The notes under the pieces: generated by a model
Told to the model about the DNA's origin: nothing
The model's database searches: none
What the model saw: only the letters and a program-made list of their open reading frames with translations
Made by a program: the position numbers and the translations under genes
In this document: positions 7,617 through 14,538 of the stretch, in pieces
Layout: every line of letters begins with the position of its first letter
How positions within the stretch are numbered: the stretch's first letter is position 1
Assembly: GCA_039808665.1 (NCBI GenBank)
Contig: JBDHTO010000003.1
Location: forward strand, 1-31,864
DNA length: 31,864 bases
From: JBDHTO01 sp039808665
GTDB taxonomy: Bacteria; Pseudomonadota; Alphaproteobacteria; Paracaedibacterales; JAKBAR01
Reading direction: 5' to 3'

Positions 7617-8807
7617 ATGAAGAAGAGGCTCTTTTTCTTAGCGGTGCTGTTATCTTGTGGGGGTACTATTTTTGCGAGCGGATATTATGATCAATATGGT
7701 AGATATCACCCGCCAGCCAAAAAAGCTGAAACAGTAGAAGAAGCCAGGGAGCGTATGAACCGAGAGCGCGCTCAACGGGAAACTCAGGCAACGATTGCAA
7801 AAGAGGAGCGGGTTGCAGCACTTGCCCTGAAGGGGCAAACCATGGCGCTTATTGTTGAGGCGCTTATTCAAAATTATATTCAAAACACGATCACAGGGAG
7901 AACGCGACAAGAGCTCGTCAACAAAATGGCGAAGTGGCTTTCGGACTCTGTGGGGGATCTTGATCCCTATCATCCTTTTCACAAGGATCTTAAGGATATT
8001 AAACCGAATTTTATGGGTAAAGCACAGGGAGCTAAGGTCAACTTTGCGGAACATTTTGCTCAGGTCGCTTTCGCCGCGGAAACAGCAGACGAATATCAAA
8101 AGGGTGTGAAATATGCGCAGCCCACAAAAGAACAGCTTGAGGTGATTGCGGGGGATGAAAAACTCTGGCAGCCATATATTATGTATATTGTGCAAGAACT
8201 TGAGGTTGCTCAATCCAAGTGTAAGGCTGAGAGAGCACAATGCCTTGGGGATGTTGCAAAGCGTGCGGGTGGTTTTGCAAGGGATGTTGACACATCCAAG
8301 AAAAAAGATGCGCCTCATGCGGGCACTCTTTCTAATGCGATTCTTGATGCGGCAGATGATGCTTGGACTTTAAGTCAACAAATGACACGCGATGATCTGG
8401 TGAAGGTGTATCGTGTGACTTTGGTGGTCTTGGAGGGTTATTTGGCGCACGGTGCGCGAGAGAAATACACGGAGGATTTAAGGATTGCTTTTCAACATAA
8501 TCCTGACCTTAAAAAGGTTTATGAATTCTTGAAATCTGAGGAGGAACAAGGTGGAGAGTCGGCTGCTCCGACAGCATCGCCTATGAAGCGAATCCGTAAA
8601 TCCTATGTGAACCCTTGGCCAGAAGTAGAAACAGAAGCTGAAAAGCTAAAGAAAGAAAAAGAAAAGAAAGCCGAGGAAGCCAAGGCAAAAGAAGCGCGTG
8701 AAAAAGAAAAGCGCGCAAAAGAAGAGGATCCAGGACGACAAATGAAAAAAGGTCTGCAGGAAAAAGGATTCGGCCTTTTGGAAAAAATGCTGGGTAAACT
8801 TTTCTAA
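7617..8807 (+). CDS. Exported protein of unknown function with charged coiled-coil C-terminus
   Basis: I do not recognise this family. The product is 396 aa from ATG 7617 (MKKRLFFLAVLLSCGG). A GTG at 7605 is an alternative start and has AGAGGA 12 nt upstream, while the ATG has no clear ribosome site. The N-terminus is a signal peptide. Either cleavage after TIFA or lipidation at the cysteine in LLSC is possible. Residues about 30-330 are mixed helical sequence. The last 70 residues are almost entirely Lys/Glu/Ala/Arg (EKLKKEKEKKAEEAKAKEA type), a likely single helix or coiled coil, ending in an amphipathic LLEKMLGKLF. It is divergent from coxB and is followed after 69 bp by nuoA, which has its own promoter. 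Confidence 0.75.
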   Translation: MKKRLFFLAVLLSCGGTIFASGYYDQYGRYHPPAKKAETVEEARERMNRERAQRETQATIAKEERVAALALKGQTMALIVEALIQNYIQNTITGRTRQELVNKMAKWLSDSVGDLDPYHPFHKDLKDIKPNFMGKAQGAKVNFAEHFAQVAFAAETADEYQKGVKYAQPTKEQLEVIAGDEKLWQPYIMYIVQELEVAQSKCKAERAQCLGDVAKRAGGFARDVDTSKKKDAPHAGTLSNAILDAADDAWTLSQQMTRDDLVKVYRVTLVVLEGYLAHGAREKYTEDLRIAFQHNPDLKKVYEFLKSEEEQGGESAAPTASPMKRIRKSYVNPWPEVETEAEKLKKEKEKKAEEAKAKEAREKEKRAKEEDPGRQMKKGLQEKGFGLLEKMLGKLF

Positions 8808-8819
8808 AAGTGTTGAGGT

Positions 8820-8849
8820 TTGCACATTTCTTTGAAGGCATGATATGAT
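8820..8849 (+). promoter_or_regulatory. Candidate sigma-70 promoter for nuoA
   Basis: TTGCAC (8820-8825), an 18-nt spacer and TATGAT (8844-8849) lie just upstream of the nuoA start at 8877, giving a leader of about 20 nt. Confidence 0.5.
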
Positions 8850-8876
8850 GCTACAGAGCAAACGTAGGGCTGTTAA

Positions 8877-9254
8877 ATGATGAATAATGCAAATGCTTAT
8901 CTTCCAATCCTGATTTTTATGGCTGTTGGGTTTGGTCTGTCGATTGTGCTTGTGTCTTTGTCTTTTCTTCGAGCAAAGCGGAGGGGAGACTCTGAAAAGC
9001 TTTCGCCTTATGAGTGTGGGTTTGATCCATTTGATCCACCAAAGAGTAATGCGCGCATCCCCATGGATGCAAAGTTTTACCTTGTGGCGATCCTTTTCAT
9101 CATTTTCGATCTTGAGGTGGCATTTCTTTTTCCGTGGGCGGTGACTCTTTCTACGCTCGGTGCTTTTGGCTTTTTTTCCATGATGTTTTTTTTGACAATT
9201 CTTACGATTGGTTTTTTATACGAGTGGAAAAAGGGTGCCCTCGATTGGCGATAA
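8877..9254 (+). CDS. nuoA: NADH-quinone oxidoreductase subunit A, separated from other nuo genes
   Basis: This 125-aa membrane subunit of respiratory complex I (ND3 homologue) sits at the junction of the membrane arm and the quinone site. Three hydrophobic helices are clear (about 8-31, 67-90, 95-117). The mobile loop holds the conserved SPYECGFDP (43-51, with C47), followed by FYLVAILFIIFDLEVAFLFPWA and the terminal YEWKKGALDW. Length is normal. ATG codons at 8877 and 8880 are both possible. In most bacteria nuoA heads nuoA-N; here plsC follows directly and no nuoB is in the window, so the complex I genes must be split. Confidence 0.96.
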   Translation: MMNNANAYLPILIFMAVGFGLSIVLVSLSFLRAKRRGDSEKLSPYECGFDPFDPPKSNARIPMDAKFYLVAILFIIFDLEVAFLFPWAVTLSTLGAFGFFSMMFFLTILTIGFLYEWKKGALDWR

Positions 9255-9293
9255 ATGTATAATGTTGCATCGTTAGTATCTTAAGATTTTCTT

Positions 9294-10019
9294 GTGGCCC
9301 TATTTCGTTCCTTTCTCTTCGATTTTATTTTTTATACCCTGACTTTTATCCTTGTGATTATCGGGTTGCCGACACTTCTTTTTCCCTTGCCGGTTATGAA
9401 TCGATACAAGCAAATTTGGCTGGGTGTGGTTTTCTTTTTGATGAGAGTTGTCCTTGGATTAAATTACAGATTTTTGGGGGAGGAAAATCTTCCCAAGGGG
9501 CCCTATATTATTGCATGCAAACACCAGTCTATGCTTGAGACATTTATTTTGCCCTATCACTTCAAACACCTTTTGATATGTTTGAAAAAGCAGTTGGTGG
9601 ATATGCCCCTAAGCGGTTGGTATTTCAAAAAATATGGTATGGTTGGGATTAACCGTGACAAACCTAAAAAAGCACTTTTTGAAATTATTGATGCTGCTAA
9701 AAATACTGATCTTTCCCAAAGTCCTCTTTTGATTTTTCCAGAGGGGACGCGTACGAAACCGGGGCAACCCTCATCTTACAAGATGGGTATCGGTATTTTT
9801 TATGAAGCTCTAAATGTTCCTGTGGTGCCCATTGCTGTGAATACAGGGGTTTTTTGGCCAAGACGTAGCTGGAGAAGGTATCCCGGTATGGCGACTATTC
9901 AAATTCTTCCAACCATTCAACCTGGTCTTTCTAAGGATGAGTTTATGAAACGCCTTGAATCGAATATAGAGGAAGAATCCATGAAGCTTTATGAGGAGGC
10001 TGTGTGCTTAAGAAAATAG
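9294..10019 (+). CDS. plsC: 1-acyl-sn-glycerol-3-phosphate acyltransferase
   Basis: This 241-aa inner-membrane enzyme adds the second acyl chain to lysophosphatidic acid to make phosphatidic acid. The catalytic block is KHQSMLET (76-83), an H-x4-E variant of the H-x4-D motif that is common in alphaproteobacterial PlsC. FPEGTRT (148-154) is the substrate-binding motif, followed by VPVVPIAVNTG. Two hydrophobic segments precede the catalytic block (about 7-32 and 41-56). The start is GTG at 9294; no strong ribosome site is visible. It lies 39 bp after nuoA and overlaps the next gene by 16 bp, so it is likely part of a plus-strand operon. Confidence 0.93.
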   Translation: MALFRSFLFDFIFYTLTFILVIIGLPTLLFPLPVMNRYKQIWLGVVFFLMRVVLGLNYRFLGEENLPKGPYIIACKHQSMLETFILPYHFKHLLICLKKQLVDMPLSGWYFKKYGMVGINRDKPKKALFEIIDAAKNTDLSQSPLLIFPEGTRTKPGQPSSYKMGIGIFYEALNVPVVPIAVNTGVFWPRRSWRRYPGMATIQILPTIQPGLSKDEFMKRLESNIEEESMKLYEEAVCLRK

Positions 10020-10735
10020 GAATCGTTTTATTTATCTTGATTCTTGGGGTGGGGGGTGTTGAGTATGGAAAACACCGTATTCTTCTTTCAAAGCTCATAG
10101 AGATTTGTCATGAGCACGAAATTAATATGGAAAATCCCCGTGTTTCTTTTGATGATGGTGGATTTCATGTCATGTCAGACAATCTCAAAGGAAAAGATCT
10201 GACGGTTGAAAGTGTCAAAGCGCGCATGCCCTTTTTTGATTTTTCAAGATTTCGTTTTCGTGCAAACGCAATTTTTGCCTATGGCACAAAAGTAAGACGA
10301 TTTTACGCTATCGTAGAGACAGAAGGTCAAAGAATTGATGTGGAATATTATACATTCAAAGATTTTAATTTCCTTATGATGGGAAGAGAGTTTTTAGTTC
10401 CGGATGTTTCCGGAACACTGACTTACAAACCGACACGTATGGAATATACCCTTTATGGTGATTCGGTACAGCATGGAGGGCAAAATCTTTTTACCCTCGC
10501 CTCCCACGGATCTATAACCAATCCAAGTTCACCTGATAAAAGAGTGGGAAGGGTAAATTTACGTGTGAGCCATATTAAAAATTTTCTTGGAGTGCTTGAA
10601 AAAAGTGGGATTCTTCCGTCCTGGCAAGGTGCTCTCTTCGGCAATACTTTGGGAGATAACAAACAAGTTCCCTTTGTCATTCGAGGAAAAAAAGTATTTT
10701 TCGGTCCAGTCAAATTATTTGAAGTCGATTTCTAG
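10004..10735 (+). CDS. Membrane-anchored envelope protein of unknown function
   Basis: The product is 243 aa and starts at GTG 10004, with AGGAGG at 9994-9999 inside the end of plsC. The 16-bp overlap and this ribosome site indicate translational coupling. Residues 4-22 form one hydrophobic helix (signal anchor), and the rest is rich in short beta-like strands (for example VSFDDGGFHVMSDNLKGKDLTVES). This resembles the AsmA/DUF2125 style of periplasmic proteins, but I cannot assign a family firmly. Coupling to plsC suggests an envelope-lipid role, which is inference only. Confidence 0.75.
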   Translation: MLKKIGIVLFILILGVGGVEYGKHRILLSKLIEICHEHEINMENPRVSFDDGGFHVMSDNLKGKDLTVESVKARMPFFDFSRFRFRANAIFAYGTKVRRFYAIVETEGQRIDVEYYTFKDFNFLMMGREFLVPDVSGTLTYKPTRMEYTLYGDSVQHGGQNLFTLASHGSITNPSSPDKRVGRVNLRVSHIKNFLGVLEKSGILPSWQGALFGNTLGDNKQVPFVIRGKKVFFGPVKLFEVDF

Positions 10736-10784
10736 TTGTTCTACCCTGAATTTGTTACGGGGTTTTTGACAGAAAGTCTTTCAT

Positions 10785-11843
10785 ATGTTCTCTACATCTA
10801 GGCGACACCACAGTGTTGATATCTGGCCCGGGTTTGTCGATGCGATGGCAACTCTTTTGATGGTGATTGTCTTTGTGTTGATGACTTTTGTGATGGCTCA
10901 GCTTTATTTGACAGATGCCCTGAATGGACGGGAAAATGATGTTCTTAAGCTGAATGGACAGGTCAAGGACCTTGAGACTCAGCTTCAGTCAGAAGTGATG
11001 TCTAAACAAAAAATTCAAGACACCCTTCAGTTACTAAAGAATCAGGTATCACATCTCCAGGCGGCACTTCAAACCTCTGAAAAAACATTAATTCAAGAAA
11101 TGGAAGAGCGCGCACGTGCAGAAAAAAGTTTGTCAGAACTTGTCGCTCGAGTGGAAGCTTTAAATACTCAACTTGATCGTTTGAATCATGCACTTGGTGA
11201 GGCAGAAGCGATTAATAAGAACCAAGCGGAAACAATGATGGACCTGCGTCAACAATTTAGCGACGCTCTTTTGAAGAAGGTAGAGGAACTTAAGGATCTT
11301 AATGAAAAACTCATGAGTCTCCAGGGGGATCGTGATCAACTTGAAAAAGAGCTCAAAAAAATGAAAGATCCCAAAAAACTAGGGTTGACCCAATTTCGTT
11401 CTGAATTCTTTGCCAAGTTAACAAAGATTATTGGAGAGCGGGGGGACATTCGTATTGTAGGAGATCGCTTTGTCTTCCAGTCAGAAGTTTTGTTTGACAA
11501 AGGGTCCTCTGATATCAAAGATCAGGGGAGACAGCAGCTAAAAACTCTAGCCAATACACTAAAAGATATTTCAATCAAAATCCCAAAAGATATTTCATGG
11601 ATTTTGCGCATTGACGGTCACACGGATCAGCTTCCCATTAAAAGTGCCCAATTTCCCTCAAACTGGGAGCTTTCTTCTGCGCGTGCTATTGCTGTTGTGA
11701 AGTTTCTTGTGGCTGAAGGGATTTCCCCTCATAACCTTGTCGCTGCGGGATTTGGCGAGTATCAGCCCCTTGGTAGCCAAGGGAAGTCAGAAGCGGATCT
11801 TGCCAAAAACCGTAGGATTGAATTCAAACTTGATCAACGCTAA
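10785..11843 (+). CDS. MotB/OmpA-like peptidoglycan-binding membrane protein
   Basis: This 352-aa protein has one N-terminal membrane helix preceded by WPGFVDAMATLL (14-25). The Asp at residue 19 matches the proton-accepting Asp of MotB-type stators. Residues about 45-200 are a long coiled coil. The C-terminal OmpA/MotB domain (about 215-352) carries the peptidoglycan-binding elements DGHTDQLP, NWELSSARA, GFGEYQP and NRRIEFKL. No MotA-like gene, flagellar gene or ZorC/ZorD-like gene is in the window, so this is probably the alphaproteobacterial envelope version whose motor partner is encoded elsewhere or lost. It follows the previous gene by 49 bp. Its stop overlaps the convergent gene's stop in CTAA. 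Confidence 0.88.
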   Translation: MFSTSRRHHSVDIWPGFVDAMATLLMVIVFVLMTFVMAQLYLTDALNGRENDVLKLNGQVKDLETQLQSEVMSKQKIQDTLQLLKNQVSHLQAALQTSEKTLIQEMEERARAEKSLSELVARVEALNTQLDRLNHALGEAEAINKNQAETMMDLRQQFSDALLKKVEELKDLNEKLMSLQGDRDQLEKELKKMKDPKKLGLTQFRSEFFAKLTKIIGERGDIRIVGDRFVFQSEVLFDKGSSDIKDQGRQQLKTLANTLKDISIKIPKDISWILRIDGHTDQLPIKSAQFPSNWELSSARAIAVVKFLVAEGISPHNLVAAGFGEYQPLGSQGKSEADLAKNRRIEFKLDQR

Positions 11844-13498
11844 GAGTGCTGATACAAGGACGCGCGCTGGGATAAAAACCAATGAACGATTTCTGTTAGA
11901 ATGGGCTTAAGTTTTTCAATTTCTGCTATTTCTTCTTGAGAAAAAATATTTGCCGCAGGATTGTCTTTTGCAAGCTTAAGGCGAGAAATTCTTGCATTGA
12001 TAGAGCCTATATTGCCTTGTGTAACCAAAATTTGACGTGATATCACTTCACTTTTCTCCATAGATTCAAGCCTTATCAGCTCAGCTTCATGAACAGAGAG
12101 GGAGGCTTCTTCAGCGCGAATGCTGACGTTAATGCTTTCCATATCCACAAGGCGAATATCTTGCTGAGCATAGTTCGGGAGCATCTGTTCTTTCAGTCTG
12201 AGATAGAATGTAAAATCCAGATATGCTCTCATTTTTTCTGCAAGATCTCCGTTTAAACTCTTTGTTGACGAAAGGACATGGATAACTTTGAAAAGATCCG
12301 TTTGAGGTCGAATATTATTAAACCTTTGTGTGAGTTTTCGAGTCTCTATCGACGCAGTAGAAGCCTCTAATGGAGTCGGTGTTTTTAATGCGTCGATGCG
12401 CTGTTTAAGTTTTCGTCTATTTTCAGTAAGGATTCCACGAATGGAACTCATATTCATAACGGCCTGTTCAACGAGTCGAAATACGTCGCGCTTGATATTT
12501 AATGAGCTGATTCCTGCAAAGGCTTTGGTATAAAATGAAGACTTATTTAAAAATTTTTCATAGAAAAAGAACAGGCTTTCCTTAAATTCTTGGTTCAAAG
12601 ATTTGATAATGGAGGGACGTTGTGTATCTTCATATTGTATTTCAAAAGTGAAGTATAATTGTTTATTTCGTAGCTGTTGAAATGTGAGAAAAAGACTTTG
12701 ATCACCAAAGAGTGGTGCTGTATTTTTCATAGCTCTGGCGAGATTTTGAACAGAATAAATTGTAGGGTTTTTCCCGAGATAGAACTTCTGAAGTATTTCA
12801 AAAAACATGTCATCCTGCCCGCTGGATGCCCAGAGTTGCGTATTAAAAAGTTGCCAAAAGGTACCTTCATGTCCCCTGTGTCGTGCAGCCAAAGCCCATG
12901 GATAAAGTGCCATAATTTCCGGTGTCGCAATAAGAAAGGGAGAGCCACTCTGAGAAACTCCACCTTCACTGCATAAAGTTGGCGTCAGTTCTTCATCAAA
13001 AGAGAGAGTTTTTCCAGCATTTTCTTTTGCAATTTGGGTGTGGAGAAATTGGATAAGCTTTAGGCAGTAGGGAATAGCATTAGGAGTATAATAATTGACC
13101 AGTATTCCAAATTCAAAATCTGACTCAAAGGTGGCATTCCGTGATGCAAGAGACCCTAATGTGAAGAGATTTAAATGCAGTTTTTTTGGGAGGGGGTTAA
13201 TTTGTGTAAATTGGTGGAGGGTGTCTTGGATCCACGAACAGTAGCTATCGCTGATGTCGGTGCTGAAATTATAAAATACAGGGCCATCTTGAAGTTCATC
13301 ACGTTTTTTAAACTCATCAAGGAGTGTAAAGGTTTCCTTAAGAGTTTCTTTTCTTTCTCTCAGGCTAAGTCCTTGGTGTTGGCTCGCGGAAATATCTGAA
13401 GTGTCACGTACAACCGTTTCGGCATCTGAATCCGATGCTGCAAAAACAGTTAGTGAGTTAAAGCCTAGGAAAAATAATAAACTATAAAAAAACGTCAT
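11840..13498 (-). CDS. Exported protein with GlnE/DUF294-like nucleotidyltransferase core
   Basis: The product is 552 aa. The first 20 residues (MTFFYSLLFFLGFNSLTVFA) form a signal peptide cleaved near A20-A21. Residues 113-131 read TLGSLASRNATFESDFEFG, which fits the polymerase-beta-like nucleotidyltransferase pattern hG[GS] followed by [DE]h[DE]h: G115, S116, D127, E129. FDEELTP (167-173) could supply the third carboxylate, as in the RLRP element of GlnE/GlnD. LNIKRDVFRLVEQA (333-346) resembles the C-terminal helical domain of DUF294 proteins. The last 130 residues are coiled-coil-like. Such enzymes transfer nucleotides to proteins or small molecules and normally work in the cytoplasm, so export is odd. 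A single-gene unit; the function is inferred from motifs only. Confidence 0.7.
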   Translation of the reverse strand: MTFFYSLLFFLGFNSLTVFAASDSDAETVVRDTSDISASQHQGLSLRERKETLKETFTLLDEFKKRDELQDGPVFYNFSTDISDSYCSWIQDTLHQFTQINPLPKKLHLNLFTLGSLASRNATFESDFEFGILVNYYTPNAIPYCLKLIQFLHTQIAKENAGKTLSFDEELTPTLCSEGGVSQSGSPFLIATPEIMALYPWALAARHRGHEGTFWQLFNTQLWASSGQDDMFFEILQKFYLGKNPTIYSVQNLARAMKNTAPLFGDQSLFLTFQQLRNKQLYFTFEIQYEDTQRPSIIKSLNQEFKESLFFFYEKFLNKSSFYTKAFAGISSLNIKRDVFRLVEQAVMNMSSIRGILTENRRKLKQRIDALKTPTPLEASTASIETRKLTQRFNNIRPQTDLFKVIHVLSSTKSLNGDLAEKMRAYLDFTFYLRLKEQMLPNYAQQDIRLVDMESINVSIRAEEASLSVHEAELIRLESMEKSEVISRQILVTQGNIGSINARISRLKLAKDNPAANIFSQEEIAEIEKLKPILTEIVHWFLSQRASLYQHS

Positions 13499-13625
13499 GG
13501 ATGTTGATTAAAAAGCTATTTTTCCATAGATAAGAGTGTTTTTGATAAAAACAAGTAAAACTTAGGAAAATATTAAGAGGATATGCTGCATAATAAGAAT
13601 TATTTCTTTTCAAAGGGTTAAGCAG

Positions 13626-14072
13626 ATGGAAAATGATAAATTAATTTCTTCTTTGAAGACATTTATTGGTAGCTGTTTTGATGTTTTTATAACATTGCAT
13701 GGATTTCACTGGAATGTGGAGGGTGACGGATTTTTTGATCTCCATGATTTTTTTCAAAAAGGGTATGAAGAGCTCCACAGTGATATTGATGAATTTGCGG
13801 AACGACTCAGGGCATTATCACATTACGCACCTTCCTCAATCAAAGAGATGAAGGATCTTTCCCTCATAGAAAATGTATCAGATAAAAATCTGACAGCTCA
13901 TAAAATGTTGGAGATTTTTTGTGAAAATACAGCTATCCTTGTGCTACAGGCGAAAAACATGATATCTCTTTGTGACACATGTGATGATCCTGTAACCCAG
14001 GATATGTTAATAGATTTTGTCCAGTCCCAGGAAAAGATGCTCTGGATGGCAAAAAGCTATATGAAAAAATAG
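13626..14072 (+). CDS. dps: Dps-family ferritin-like DNA-protection protein
   Basis: This 148-aa member of the Dps/starvation ferritin family forms dodecamers that oxidise and store iron with H2O2. The ferroxidase residues are all present: H28 in HGFHWN, H40 in DLHDFF, and D55 and E59 in DIDEFAERL. Family size is 150-170 aa, so this one lacks a long basic N-terminal DNA-binding tail, and any DNA protection would be by iron sequestration. AAGGG lies 8 nt before the ATG. It is divergent from the exported nucleotidyltransferase and precedes mlaD by 13 bp, probably one transcript. Confidence 0.93.
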   Translation: MENDKLISSLKTFIGSCFDVFITLHGFHWNVEGDGFFDLHDFFQKGYEELHSDIDEFAERLRALSHYAPSSIKEMKDLSLIENVSDKNLTAHKMLEIFCENTAILVLQAKNMISLCDTCDDPVTQDMLIDFVQSQEKMLWMAKSYMKK

Positions 14073-14085
14073 GTAGTGAATTTTT

Positions 14086-14538
14086 ATGAAAGTTAATTTT
14101 GTTGAACTTATTGTCGGTGCTATCGTCCTCGTTGTTGCGGGGATGTTTTTTTCCTACGCCTATCAATCCAATAGGCCGACGCATGGGTTCCCCTATAAAG
14201 TCACCGCAAAATTTGATCGCGTGGATGGTATTTTGGTGGGAAGTGATATTAAGCTTCGTGGTATTAAAGTTGGCGAAGTGACATCACTCAATCTTGATGG
14301 TCATAAATTTGAGGCTGTGGTGACTTTTGGGTTTTCTAGTGATCTTGGGCTCCCTACAGATTCCTCTGCCGAAATTTCAAGCGAAGGACTTCTTGGTGGG
14401 AAATATGTGGCGATTGTTCCTGGTGTGAATGAAGCCAAGATTCCAAACGGGGGTGAAATTGTTTATACCCAGTCTTCTGTGAGTCTTGAAACACTGATCT
14501 CAAAATATATTTTCAATAGCGGAAGTAAGGACTCTTAA
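14086..14538 (+). CDS. mlaD: Outer-membrane lipid asymmetry protein MlaD (short MCE protein)
   Basis: This 150-aa protein has one N-terminal helix (about 6-26) and a single MCE domain (about 37-115: YKVTAKFDRVDGILVGSDIKLRGIKVGEV, ending SSEGLLGGKYVAIVPG). Such hexameric rings bind phospholipid and move it between inner and outer membranes with MlaE and MlaF. The short form without a long C-terminal helix is the usual alphaproteobacterial MlaD. It is separated from the permease and ATPase genes, which lie 2 kb away with a second, longer MCE protein. Downstream of dps by 13 bp. Its stop overlaps that of acs in TTAA. Confidence 0.9.
   Translation: MKVNFVELIVGAIVLVVAGMFFSYAYQSNRPTHGFPYKVTAKFDRVDGILVGSDIKLRGIKVGEVTSLNLDGHKFEAVVTFGFSSDLGLPTDSSAEISSEGLLGGKYVAIVPGVNEAKIPNGGEIVYTQSSVSLETLISKYIFNSGSKDS

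Noticed and set aside
10785..11843. A Zorya-type anti-phage system based on the MotB-like protein
   Set aside because: ZorA, ZorC and ZorD counterparts are absent, and the neighbours are housekeeping and envelope genes.
13560..13625. A Fur or Irr-like AT-rich palindrome upstream of dps (around AATAAGAATTATT)
   Set aside because: It matches known iron boxes poorly and the region is AT-rich, so short palindromes are expected.
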